Origin: Profundibacterium mesophilum KAUST100406-0324
GTDB taxonomy: Bacteria; Pseudomonadota; Alphaproteobacteria; Rhodobacterales; Rhodobacteraceae
Reading direction: 5' to 3'
Length of the DNA stretch: 64,000 bases
Assembly (NCBI RefSeq): GCF_009835145.1
Contig: NZ_APKE01000016.1
Span: 1-64,000, forward strand
Below are positions 1 through 7,153 of the stretch, one piece after another. Position 1 is the stretch's first letter, and each line of letters starts with the position of its first letter. Under the pieces are notes generated by a model. That model ran no database searches. It was not told the DNA's origin and saw only the letters and a program-made list of their open reading frames with translations. Position numbers and translations under genes: made by a program.

Positions 1-181
1 TCGCGCGGTAGACCGCGTCCGCCGAGAAATCCTCAGGGTAGGCCCGCGCCAGAGCGGGATAGGCAGACCCCGAGGACGGCGGGGGCCCCGAAGGAACGGG
101 AGGCGTGGGGGAGGCCGGCGCCGCCTCCCCGCTCCGGGCCGCGGTATCGATCTTGCGCGTCTTTTCGAGCAGTGCGTTCAT
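1..181 (-). CDS. N-terminus of an unidentified protein, cut by the window edge
   Basis: An open frame starts with ATG at 181, preceded by a good ribosome-binding site (AGGAGG about nine bases upstream), and reads leftward for 60 codons to the window edge without a stop. The visible part begins MNALLEKTRKID and continues into a Pro/Ser/Ala-rich linker, then a segment containing PEDFSADAVYRA that looks like the start of a folded domain. It lies 149 bp downstream of metZ on the same strand. I do not recognise the family. The start site is well supported; the function is unknown. Confidence 0.6.
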   Translation of the reverse strand, partial: MNALLEKTRKIDTAARSGEAAPASPTPPVPSGPPPSSGSAYPALARAYPEDFSADAVYRA

Positions 182-330
182 GGTCCGGGCCTCCTGACTT
201 GGACCCTCCCCAGATAGGCATGGCGCGCGCTTCTTTCAAAGGCGGCGCCCTGCCCCGATGCCCATGTCCCGCCACTTTCGGCCCGGTGCTTGCAACCCCG
301 TGCCCCCGGGCCGGCGCCGCGCCCCGATGC

Positions 331-1521
331 TCAGTCCTGCGCGACCTTGTCCAGGGCCTGGCGCAGGTCCGCCAGCAGGTCGGCGGCATCCTCGAGCCCG
401 ACGCTCAGCCGCACCAGGCCCGGCGCGATGCCAAGCTGCTCCTTCGTCTCCGGCGAGAGGCGCTGATGGGTGGTGGTGGCCGGGTGGGTGATGATCGACT
501 TGGCATCCCCCAGGTTGTTGGAGATCAGCACGATCCGCAGCGCATTGAGGAACCTGAAGGCCGCCTCCTGCCCGCCGGCAATCTCGAAGGACACGACCGT
601 GCCCCCCGCCCCGATCTGCTCCATCGCGATGGCGTGCTGCGCATGGGAGGTGAGGCCGGGATAGATCGTCCGCGTCAGCCGCGCATCCGTGCCGAGCGCC
701 TCGGCGATCGTCTGCGCGGTCGCGGCCTGCGCGCGCACCCGCAGATCGAGCGTCTCCATCCCCTTGAGCATGATCCAGGCGTTGAAGGGCGACATCGCCC
801 CGCCGGTATGCTTGAGATAGGGCTCGACGGTCTTGCGGATGAACTCGTGGGTGCCGAGGATCACCCCGCCCAGCGCCCGCCCTTGCCCGTCGATATGCTT
901 GGTGGCCGAGTAGATCACGACATCCGCGCCGAGCGCGATCGCCTTGGAATAGACGGGCGTGGTGAAGACATTGTCGACGACGACGAGGGCGCCGGCCGCA
1001 TGTGCAAGCTGCGCCACGGCGCGCAGATCCACGACCTCGAGGGTCGGGTTGGAAACCGATTCGAGAAAGACGGCCCGGGTGTCGGGGCGGATCGCCGCAC
1101 GCCAGGCGTCCAGATCGGTGCCGTCCACGAACGTCACCTCGACGCCGTAGCGCGTGAGGATCTCCTCGAGGATATAGCGGCAGGACCCGAAGAGCGCCCT
1201 TGCGCTGACCACGTGATCGCCCGCCTTCAGCATCGCACTCAGCGCGCCATTGACGGCCGCCATCCCGCTGGCGGTGGCAAAGGCGTCCTCCGCCCCCTCG
1301 AGCGCGGCGATGCGTGCCTCGAACATGGCCGTGGTCGGATTGCCGTAGCGGGCATAGATGAACTCGTCGGGGCCGGCCTTCTCGAACCTCGCGGCGGCCT
1401 GCTCGGCGCTGTCATAGACGAAGCCCTGGGTCAGGAAGATCGCCTCGCTGACCTCGCCATACTGACTGCGGCGCACGCCCGCATGGACCATCTTCGTGCG
1501 ATCGCCCCAGTTCTCGTCCAT
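331..1521 (-). CDS. metZ: O-succinylhomoserine sulfhydrylase (PLP-dependent)
   Basis: A 396-residue protein of the Cys/Met-metabolism PLP enzyme family, normal length. MetZ-type enzymes make homocysteine from O-succinylhomoserine and sulfide, in the cytoplasm. Visible signatures are YARYGNPTT near the N-terminus, the ASGMAAV stretch, the aspartate of VVVDNVF that contacts the cofactor ring nitrogen, and the PLP lysine in SATKHIDGQGR. The sulfhydrylase rather than cystathionine synthase assignment rests on similarity to alphaproteobacterial MetZ and on the riboswitch. I chose ATG 1521; the frame stays open to 1674, but that extension runs through the riboswitch and terminator and is not translated sequence. 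Confidence 0.9.
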   Translation of the reverse strand: MDENWGDRTKMVHAGVRRSQYGEVSEAIFLTQGFVYDSAEQAAARFEKAGPDEFIYARYGNPTTAMFEARIAALEGAEDAFATASGMAAVNGALSAMLKAGDHVVSARALFGSCRYILEEILTRYGVEVTFVDGTDLDAWRAAIRPDTRAVFLESVSNPTLEVVDLRAVAQLAHAAGALVVVDNVFTTPVYSKAIALGADVVIYSATKHIDGQGRALGGVILGTHEFIRKTVEPYLKHTGGAMSPFNAWIMLKGMETLDLRVRAQAATAQTIAEALGTDARLTRTIYPGLTSHAQHAIAMEQIGAGGTVVSFEIAGGQEAAFRFLNALRIVLISNNLGDAKSIITHPATTTHQRLSPETKEQLGIAPGLVRLSVGLEDAADLLADLRQALDKVAQD

Positions 1522-1544
1522 TGCCGTAATCCTTCCAGACAGAG

Positions 1545-1576
1545 AAAACCCCCACCGCTCAGAGGCGCCGGGGGTT
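1545..1576 (-). terminator. Riboswitch-linked intrinsic terminator before metZ
   Basis: On the minus strand AACCCCC and GGGGGTT pair around a GC-rich loop and are followed by TTTTCTCT, an intrinsic-terminator shape. It lies between the SAM-II aptamer and the metZ start codon, so it can act as the expression platform. Seen directly; use as an attenuator is inferred. Confidence 0.6.
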
Positions 1577-1582
1577 GGCCCT

Positions 1583-1638
1583 GACCTCTTTAGCGGATTG
1601 TTTAACGTGGCCCGCAATCGGGTGATCAAATCGCCACA
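1583..1638 (-). promoter_or_regulatory. SAM-II riboswitch (metA/SAM_alpha type) controlling metZ
   Basis: Read on the minus strand, GTGGC, GATTTG, a short hairpin ending in GATTGC, GCCACGTTAAACAA and finally GCTAAAGAGG occur in the order and spacing of the SAM-II aptamer. GTGGC pairs with GCCAC to form P1, and the conserved GCTAAA is the pseudoknot strand. It lies about 60 bases upstream of metZ with a terminator hairpin between, which fits S-adenosylmethionine feedback on methionine synthesis. Recognised by eye against the known family consensus; no covariance model was run. Confidence 0.85.
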
Positions 1639-1752
1639 GCGTCCTCCAATAATGGCGTTGCGCGGGGCGGTCAAGCAGCGCGCGCCCCCGATTTACCATC
1701 TTTGCACAACAGCCTCATAGCCTCGGGGAGAGTGATGAGCGGAGGCGCCGAC

Positions 1753-2745
1753 ATGCCGTTACTGCGATGCGATTACACCGCTTCGGGCGAGATCGCCGGC
1801 TGGCCCGAGGCCTGCCGTGTTGCGGCCCGGAGCCTGTCCAGAAGCCCGATCATCGTGATGACCCACGGGCTGCGCTACAGTCCCGGCGCGGGGCCGCGCT
1901 GTCCGCATCGTCGGCTGCTTTCGCTGACGCCCGAGCCGGGCTTCGCACGGGCCTTCTCCTGGCCGCGCGCGCTCGGTGTTCCGCGCCGCAGGCCGCGGCC
2001 GGGAGAGCCGGTCTGCATCGCGCTGGGATGGCCGGCGCGCGGCCCATTGTGGCAGGTGGCACGCCGCGCCGACGCCGCGGGGGCGGCTCTCGGCCGTCAT
2101 CTCGGCGCGCTGGCAGAGGCGGCCGGGCGGCCCGTGCATCTCTTTGCCCATTCGCTGGGCGCCAGGCTCGTGCTCGGCGCCGTCGCGGCGGCCCCGAGCG
2201 GGGCGGCCGGACGCGCGATTCTGCTTTCCGCGGCGGCGTTGCGCCGATCGGCGCGCGATGCGCTTGCGGCGGGGAGCGGCACCGGCGGGGGGACCGAGAT
2301 CGTCAATGTCACGAGCCTCGGCAACCGGCTCTTCGACATGGCGCTCGAGATCGCCTTCGCCGCGCCCGGCCAGAGCCTTGGCCGCGGGCTGGGCCGGGAC
2401 CATCCGCGCTGGCTCGACCTGCCGATCGACATGCCGGGCACCTGCGCCGCGCTCGACCGGCTCGGTTTCCCGCAGCAGCGGATGAGCCGTCTCGTCTCGC
2501 ATTGGGGATGCTACCTGCAACCGGGGACATTCGCCCTCTACCGGCACCTTCTGGGCCGCGCCGCACCGCCGCTGGAACCCCTTCGCCGCGCCTTGCGGGA
2601 CTTGCATGCCGAGCGCGCCCGGCCCAGTCTGGAGGCGAACCCGCAGGAGCCCCGGCATGACTTCGCAGATCGATCTCTATTACTGGCCCACCCCGAATGG
2701 CTGGAAAATCTCTATCGCCCTCGAGGAGATGGGTCTGCCCTATGA
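1753..2745 (+). CDS. Alpha/beta hydrolase family protein
   Basis: A 330-residue protein with features of the alpha/beta-hydrolase fold: an early strand and oxyanion region IIVMTHGLRYSPG and a nucleophile elbow AHSLGAR, in which the serine would be catalytic. A late histidine is harder to place; SHWGCY is one candidate. The substrate is unknown. I chose ATG 1753 because GGAGG sits seven bases upstream; ATG 1735 in the same frame is possible. The 3' end overlaps the next gene by 89 bp, more than usual, so the last approximately 30 residues have a composition shaped by the GST frame and may be non-essential. Confidence 0.65.
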   Translation: MPLLRCDYTASGEIAGWPEACRVAARSLSRSPIIVMTHGLRYSPGAGPRCPHRRLLSLTPEPGFARAFSWPRALGVPRRRPRPGEPVCIALGWPARGPLWQVARRADAAGAALGRHLGALAEAAGRPVHLFAHSLGARLVLGAVAAAPSGAAGRAILLSAAALRRSARDALAAGSGTGGGTEIVNVTSLGNRLFDMALEIAFAAPGQSLGRGLGRDHPRWLDLPIDMPGTCAALDRLGFPQQRMSRLVSHWGCYLQPGTFALYRHLLGRAAPPLEPLRRALRDLHAERARPSLEANPQEPRHDFADRSLLLAHPEWLENLYRPRGDGSAL

Positions 2746-3364
2746 AACGCATCTGATCGACATTTCCGCGGGGGATCAGTTCGCCCCCACCTTCCTCGCC
2801 CTCTCGCCCAATGGCAAGATGCCGGCGATCACCGATCCCGAAGGCCCCGGCGGCACGCCGGTCTCGCTCTTCGAATCGGGGGCGATTTTGCAATATCTCG
2901 CCCGCAAGACCGGCCGCTTCACCGGCCGCGGCGAGCGCGGCCGGATGGCGGTCGATCAATGGCTGATGTGGCAGATGGGCGGCCTTGGCCCGATGGCCGG
3001 GCAGGCGCACCATTTCCTCAAATACGCGCCACGCATGGACCCCCCGAACGACATTCCCTATGCCAAGGACCGCTACCGCCGCGAGGTCGCGCGCCTTTAC
3101 GGCGTGCTCGATCTGCAGCTCTCGCGCCACGAGTTCGTGGCCGGCCCCGATTACAGCATCGCCGACATGGCGATCTGGCCCTGGGCATCGCTCTGGGAGG
3201 GGCAGCAGCAGACGCTCGAGGACAAGCCGCACATGGCCCGCTGGCTCGATACGCTGGCCGCGCGGCCGGGCGTCGCGGCGGGGCGCGCCCTTTTCGCCGA
3301 GAAGCGGCAGGAGACCGCGCCGAGCCGCGCCCAGCAGGCCAACCTCTTCGGCAAGCCCAGCTGA
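2657..3364 (+). CDS. Glutathione S-transferase, YfcG/Ure2p-like
   Basis: A 235-residue cytosolic GST. The N-terminal thioredoxin-like domain carries TPNGWKISIALEEMGLPYE, followed by SPNGKMPAI with the cis-proline and by LFESGAILQYLA, which contacts glutathione. This pattern is that of the YfcG/Nu-class GSTs, which act as disulfide-bond reductases using two glutathiones rather than as classical transferases. The helical C-terminal domain follows from about residue 90. ATG 2657 has GGAG upstream; it lies inside the 3' end of the preceding hydrolase gene, suggesting co-transcription. The substrate is not predictable. Confidence 0.85.
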   Translation: MTSQIDLYYWPTPNGWKISIALEEMGLPYETHLIDISAGDQFAPTFLALSPNGKMPAITDPEGPGGTPVSLFESGAILQYLARKTGRFTGRGERGRMAVDQWLMWQMGGLGPMAGQAHHFLKYAPRMDPPNDIPYAKDRYRREVARLYGVLDLQLSRHEFVAGPDYSIADMAIWPWASLWEGQQQTLEDKPHMARWLDTLAARPGVAAGRALFAEKRQETAPSRAQQANLFGKPS

Positions 3365-3367
3365 GCG

Positions 3368-3964
3368 CTATTTCTGCGCCGTTCCATGCTCCCGGAAGAG
3401 CTTTCCCTGCACGAGGAAGAAGGCGAAGATCGCGATGGTCAGGCCGAATGTCTTGAAGTTCACCCACGCATCGGTGGACATCGTGCGCCAGATCAACTCG
3501 TTGAGCACGGCCAGTCCGAAGAAGAACGCACAGAAGCGGCGGGTCAGGATCATCCAGCCCGCCTGGTCGAGCGGGATCATCTCGTCCATCACGAGGCGCA
3601 GGTAGCTCTGTCCGCGCAGCAGGCCGATGCCGAGGATCGCCCCGAAGATCGCATAGATCAGCGTCGGCTTCATCTTGAAGAAACGCTCGTCGTTGAACCA
3701 GACGGTCAGGCCCCCGAAGATCACCACCAGCACCAGCGTGACCAGCTGCATCTTCGACACGGAGCCCGTCAACCGCCACAGCAGGAACGTGCTCAGCGCG
3801 ATGACCGGCACGAAGCCCGCCGTGATCAGGACGAAGCCCGAATACTCGGTCCCCCCGATCAGGAAGCTGCGATCGCGCAGCCACAGATAGGCCACGAAGA
3901 ACAGCACCACCGGCCCCAGCTCAAGGATCGATTTGGTCAGGGGGGAGATCGATTTCTCGCTCAT
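3368..3964 (-). CDS. yciB: Inner-membrane septation protein A (YciB/IspZ family)
   Basis: A 198-residue polytopic membrane protein with about five or six hydrophobic segments. The family signatures are LLELGPVVLFF-like residues near the N-terminus (here ILELGPVVLFFVAY), KMQLVTLVLVVIFGGLTVWF, KMKPTLIYAIFG, and NELIWR. YciB proteins sit in the inner membrane and interact with cell-elongation and division factors; their biochemical role is not settled. It converges on the GST gene with only 3 bp between stop codons. Length is normal for the family. Confidence 0.9.
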   Translation of the reverse strand: MSEKSISPLTKSILELGPVVLFFVAYLWLRDRSFLIGGTEYSGFVLITAGFVPVIALSTFLLWRLTGSVSKMQLVTLVLVVIFGGLTVWFNDERFFKMKPTLIYAIFGAILGIGLLRGQSYLRLVMDEMIPLDQAGWMILTRRFCAFFFGLAVLNELIWRTMSTDAWVNFKTFGLTIAIFAFFLVQGKLFREHGTAQK

Positions 3965-4169
3965 CAGGCACTCCGTTGCGCGGTTTCGCTCGACAGGCCG
4001 GCGGCGCGCATGCCGACTGTCCCGCACCGCGCATAGCGCCGGCGCCGCGTCATGTCGAGCCGGCGGGGGCGCACATGCGGGTGATTGCGGGCCCCGGGAC
4101 GCTTCGGGACGGGCACTTGCCCGCCTTCCCGCTTTGCGGCAGAAGCCTTCTCCGAAGGGACGCGAGGTT

Positions 4170-4667
4170 ATGCTGGAAATTCTGCTCGACGAGATGCGCG
4201 GATCGTTCACCAATGTGCCCCCGGCCGTGGCGGCCGCGCGCCTGACGGCGGCGCTCGTTCTGGGCGGGCTGATCGGCATCGAGCGAGAGCGGCGCGGAAA
4301 ACCGGCCGGTCTGCGCACCCATATGCTGATTTCGGTGGCCGCGGCCCTCTTCATCATCGTCAGCCAGCAACTCGGCAGCCTGCCCTTCGGCAGCGATGGC
4401 GAGATCAGGATCGATCCGCTGCGCCTGATCGAGGCGGTCACCGCCGGCGTCGCCTTCCTGGCGGCGGGGATCATCTTCACCTCCGGCGGCCAGGTGCGCA
4501 ACATCACGACCGGCGCTTCGATGTGGCTTTCGGGCGCGGTCGGACTGGCCTGCGGCTCGGGGCAGATCCCGCTCGCCTTCATGGCAAGCGTCATCACCGT
4601 GGCGATCGTCGGCCTCGTCGGCGCGGCGGAGCGCCGGATGAGCAAGGGCGATCCCGAGGAGGACTGA
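4170..4667 (+). CDS. MgtC/SapB family membrane protein
   Basis: A 165-residue protein with four or five hydrophobic segments and the MgtC/SapB hallmarks: ARLTAALVLGGLIGIERERRGKPAGLRTHMLISVAAALF, then AGVAFLAAGIIF and LSGAVGLACGSG. Only the membrane domain is present; the soluble C-terminal domain of Salmonella MgtC is missing, as in most short SapB proteins. MgtC proteins act in low-magnesium or acid adaptation by regulating F-type ATP synthase in some species; that role is not shown here. ATG 4170 follows GAGG; the frame continues upstream to 3933 but without a matching domain. Confidence 0.85.
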   Translation: MLEILLDEMRGSFTNVPPAVAAARLTAALVLGGLIGIERERRGKPAGLRTHMLISVAAALFIIVSQQLGSLPFGSDGEIRIDPLRLIEAVTAGVAFLAAGIIFTSGGQVRNITTGASMWLSGAVGLACGSGQIPLAFMASVITVAIVGLVGAAERRMSKGDPEED

Positions 4668-4754
4668 GCGGGGATGCAGGGCCCCGTGCCCGCGCGGCCG
4701 AGATGCGGCGCGCGCTCAGGCGCGAGCGGCTGATCCGGCGCCCGCGCCTGTCCG

Positions 4755-4790
4755 GTGCCCGTGCCTGTATCCGTGCTCGTGTCCGTGCCC
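4755..4790 (+). repeat. Six imperfect copies of a GTGCCC-like hexamer
   Basis: Six consecutive six-base units read GTGCCC, GTGCCT, GTATCC, GTGCTC, GTGTCC, GTGCCC between the mgtC-like gene and ftsY. The rest of the 137-bp gap holds nothing I recognise. It is probably a degenerate microsatellite downstream of two convergent genes. Confidence 0.7.
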
Positions 4791-4804
4791 CGGCCGGTGC
4801 CCGG

Positions 4805-6223
4805 TCAACGCGGCACCGAGCCGGTCAGGGCCGCCGCGAATTCCTCCGGCTCGAAGGGTGCGAGATCGTCGATCTGCTCGCCCACCCCGATCGCATGGAT
4901 CGGCAGGGCGAAACGGTCGGCCAGCGCCACCAGCACGCCGCCACGGGCGGTTCCGTCGAGCTTGGTCATCACGAGCCCCGAGACATCCGCGAGCTTCTGG
5001 AAGGTCTCGACCTGGTTCAGGGCGTTCTGTCCGGTCGTCGCATCGAGGACAAGCAGCGTGTTATGCGGCGCGGAGGGATCCTTCTTGCGGATCACGCGCA
5101 CGATCTTGGCCAGCTCCTCCATCAGGTCGGCACGGTTCTGAAGGCGCCCGGCTGTGTCGATCATCAGCAAGTCCGCACCGTCGGCCTCCGCCCGGCTCAT
5201 CGCGTCGAAAGCGAGGCTGGCGGGATCGGAGCCCTGCGGCGCGGTCATCACCGGCACCCCGGCCCGATCGCCCCAGACCTGAAGCTGCTCCACCGCGGCC
5301 GCGCGGAACGTGTCGCCCGCCGCGATCACCACCGATTTCCCGGCGGCGCGGAACTGGCTGGCCAGCTTGCCGATCGTCGTGGTCTTGCCCGAGCCGTTCA
5401 CCCCGACGACCAGTACCACCTGCGGGCGCTTGGCATAGAGCGGCATCGGCCGGGCGACGGGCTCCATGATGCGGGCGATCTCCTGCGACAGGAGGCGCTT
5501 GATCTCGTCGCTCGAGAGCCGCTTTCCGAACCGTCCCTCGGCCATGTTCGCGGTCACCCGGAGGGCCGTCTCGACGCCCATGTCCGAAGCGATGAGCAAC
5601 TCCTCGAGCTGTTCGAGCATCTCGTCGTCGAGGATACGGCGCGGCGCGGCGCTTCGCCGGCCGAACATGCGCCCCAGGAGGCCGGGCTCGCCGCGCGCCT
5701 CCACATCCGCCTCCTGCCCGCCGCCGGAGGCGGGCGGTTCCGGCAGCTCGATCGGCGCGGGCGCCTGGGACGGGGCATCTGGCCGCGGCACTTCGAGCGG
5801 GGGCGAGCCGGCGGGCAATTCCTGCGGCGCGGGAGGCGCGGGGGGCGCCGCGGGATCGGCGAGGGGTCCGGGGGCGCCTGCCGGCCCGGCCGGCTGCGGG
5901 TCGTGCGGCTGCGGCGCCTCGGGCGGTGGAGAGGCGGGGGCGGGATCGCGCGGGCCGGGTTGCGGCGCGGGATCGTCGGGCCGTGCCGGGCTGGGCGCGG
6001 GCGACGGGAATGGCTCTGGCGCATCGGGCCGTGGTGCATCGGGCTTGGGTGCATCCGGCTCGGGCACATCCGGCTCGGGCGCACCCGAACGGGAAGAGGC
6101 CGGCTCCCGGGCCTCCTGCGTGCCTTCCTCCTCCGCGCCATCGGCGACGATCGCGTCCAGCCCATCCTCCAGCTTGGAGGAGGATTTGAAGAGCTTGGTC
6201 TTGAGCTTGTTGAAGAATGACAT
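4805..6223 (-). CDS. ftsY: Signal recognition particle receptor FtsY
   Basis: A 472-residue SRP receptor GTPase. The C-terminal NG domain (about residues 170-472) contains the helical N domain, the P-loop GVNGSGKTTTIGK near residue 275, the DTAGR motif and TKLDGTARGG, all intact. FtsY docks the SRP-ribosome complex at the SecYEG translocon. The N-terminal A domain (about residues 30-165) is unusually rich in Pro, Asp and Ala, including repeats of P-E/K/R-P-D-A encoded by a roughly 15-bp DNA repeat near 6020-6095. The protein begins MSFFNKLKTKLFKSSSKL, a basic amphipathic segment suited to membrane contact. Confidence 0.95.
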   Translation of the reverse strand: MSFFNKLKTKLFKSSSKLEDGLDAIVADGAEEEGTQEAREPASSRSGAPEPDVPEPDAPKPDAPRPDAPEPFPSPAPSPARPDDPAPQPGPRDPAPASPPPEAPQPHDPQPAGPAGAPGPLADPAAPPAPPAPQELPAGSPPLEVPRPDAPSQAPAPIELPEPPASGGGQEADVEARGEPGLLGRMFGRRSAAPRRILDDEMLEQLEELLIASDMGVETALRVTANMAEGRFGKRLSSDEIKRLLSQEIARIMEPVARPMPLYAKRPQVVLVVGVNGSGKTTTIGKLASQFRAAGKSVVIAAGDTFRAAAVEQLQVWGDRAGVPVMTAPQGSDPASLAFDAMSRAEADGADLLMIDTAGRLQNRADLMEELAKIVRVIRKKDPSAPHNTLLVLDATTGQNALNQVETFQKLADVSGLVMTKLDGTARGGVLVALADRFALPIHAIGVGEQIDDLAPFEPEEFAAALTGSVPR

Positions 6224-6320
6224 GGCCGGCCCCCTGCTTCACTCCCACCTAGGACAGTTGGAGCGCGGATGGAAGGGAGGCGGGGATTGCGGCAGCGCGC
6301 GCGCAACTTATAGTCTCGCC

Positions 6321-7055
6321 ATGACCGATCCCGCCCTGTCCGCCGCGATCCGCGCCGCCCTCGCCGCCAATCCCGCCCGCGTGCAGCGCCTCGAGCACGA
6401 GGGGCGCGTGATCTGGATCAAGCGGCCGGAGCGCCTTGCCGGCCTGCGACGCCTTCAAAAGGGCGATCCCGCGCGCGCCTTCGCCGCGGAGATGGCCGGT
6501 TTGCGGGCCCTTGCCGCCGCGGGCTGCCCCGTTCCGGATATCCTCGACGCGGGTCCCGCGCATCTCGCGGTGGAGGATGCGGGCCTGTCGCTCGCCGCGA
6601 TCCTGCGCGAGGGAGAAGGCAGCGCCGCGCGGCGGATCACCGTCCTTGCCGAGGCCGGGCACGCGCTTGCCCGCCTTCACCTCTCGGGTCACAGCCATGG
6701 CCGTCCCGCGCCGCGCGATCTGTGCTGGGATGGCAGGCGCATCGTCTTCATCGACCCCGAGCGCTACGCGGCCGCGCGCAACACCCCGGCGGGACATGCC
6801 GACGATCTGCTGCTTTTCGCGCTCGGCGCCCATGCGGTCAGCCAGGAGCCACGTCCCGAGATCGACGCCGCGCTCGGCGCCTATCGGCGCGCCGCCGGCC
6901 CCGAGCTGTGGTCGGCGGCCTTGGCGCGCGCCGGGCGGCTGCGATGGTTCGACTGGCTCAGTCGCCCGCTGCAGATGCGTCGCCCCGGCAAGGCCAAGGA
7001 GTTCAAGGCGATCCCGCTCACCCGTGCCGCCCTCGCGCGCGCCGCGTCCGGTTGA
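6321..7055 (+). CDS. Kinase-like protein resembling lipopolysaccharide (Kdo/WaaP) kinases
   Basis: A 244-residue protein with a compact protein-kinase/phosphotransferase fold. RVIWIKRPER near residue 30 could carry the ATP lysine, EMAGLRALAAAGCPVPDIL matches the early alpha-helix region, and RDLCWDGRRIVFIDPE places a catalytic-loop Asp followed by the metal-binding Asp. This is the pattern of KdkA/WaaP and BUD32-related kinases, some of which phosphorylate LPS inner-core sugars. The substrate is inferred only. It diverges from ftsY by 97 bp and converges on the NuoEF-like gene. The frame is open far upstream (5466), but that part is antisense to ftsY. Confidence 0.6.
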   Translation: MTDPALSAAIRAALAANPARVQRLEHEGRVIWIKRPERLAGLRRLQKGDPARAFAAEMAGLRALAAAGCPVPDILDAGPAHLAVEDAGLSLAAILREGEGSAARRITVLAEAGHALARLHLSGHSHGRPAPRDLCWDGRRIVFIDPERYAAARNTPAGHADDLLLFALGAHAVSQEPRPEIDAALGAYRRAAGPELWSAALARAGRLRWFDWLSRPLQMRRPGKAKEFKAIPLTRAALARAASG

Positions 7056-7095
7056 GCCGAGGCACGCGGGACGAGGGCCAGGGCGCGGCGGCCCG

Positions 7096-7150
7096 AGACG
7101 GGCCAGGACGAGACGAGGCGGGGCGAGACGGGGCGGGGCGAGACGGGGCG
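7096..7150 (+). repeat. GC-rich imperfect tandem repeat (GGGCGAGACG-like)
   Basis: Units resembling GGGCGAGACG recur about five times in the gap between two convergent genes. The G-rich strand is the plus strand. No terminator with a T-tract is visible here. Function, if any, is unknown. Confidence 0.65.
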
Positions 7151-7153
7151 GCG

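Noticed and set aside
172-1584. A 470-codon plus-strand frame across metZ
   Set aside because: Shadow of metZ; no ribosome-binding site or domain, while the minus strand encodes a full PLP enzyme with a riboswitch.
1522-1674. Longer metZ starting near 1674
   Set aside because: The extension would be translated through the riboswitch and terminator, has no ribosome-binding site and adds 51 residues absent from the family.
4085-6220. Long plus-strand frames across mgtC-like and ftsY
   Set aside because: Shadows of two clearly recognised genes; the frames cross from one gene to another with no domain.
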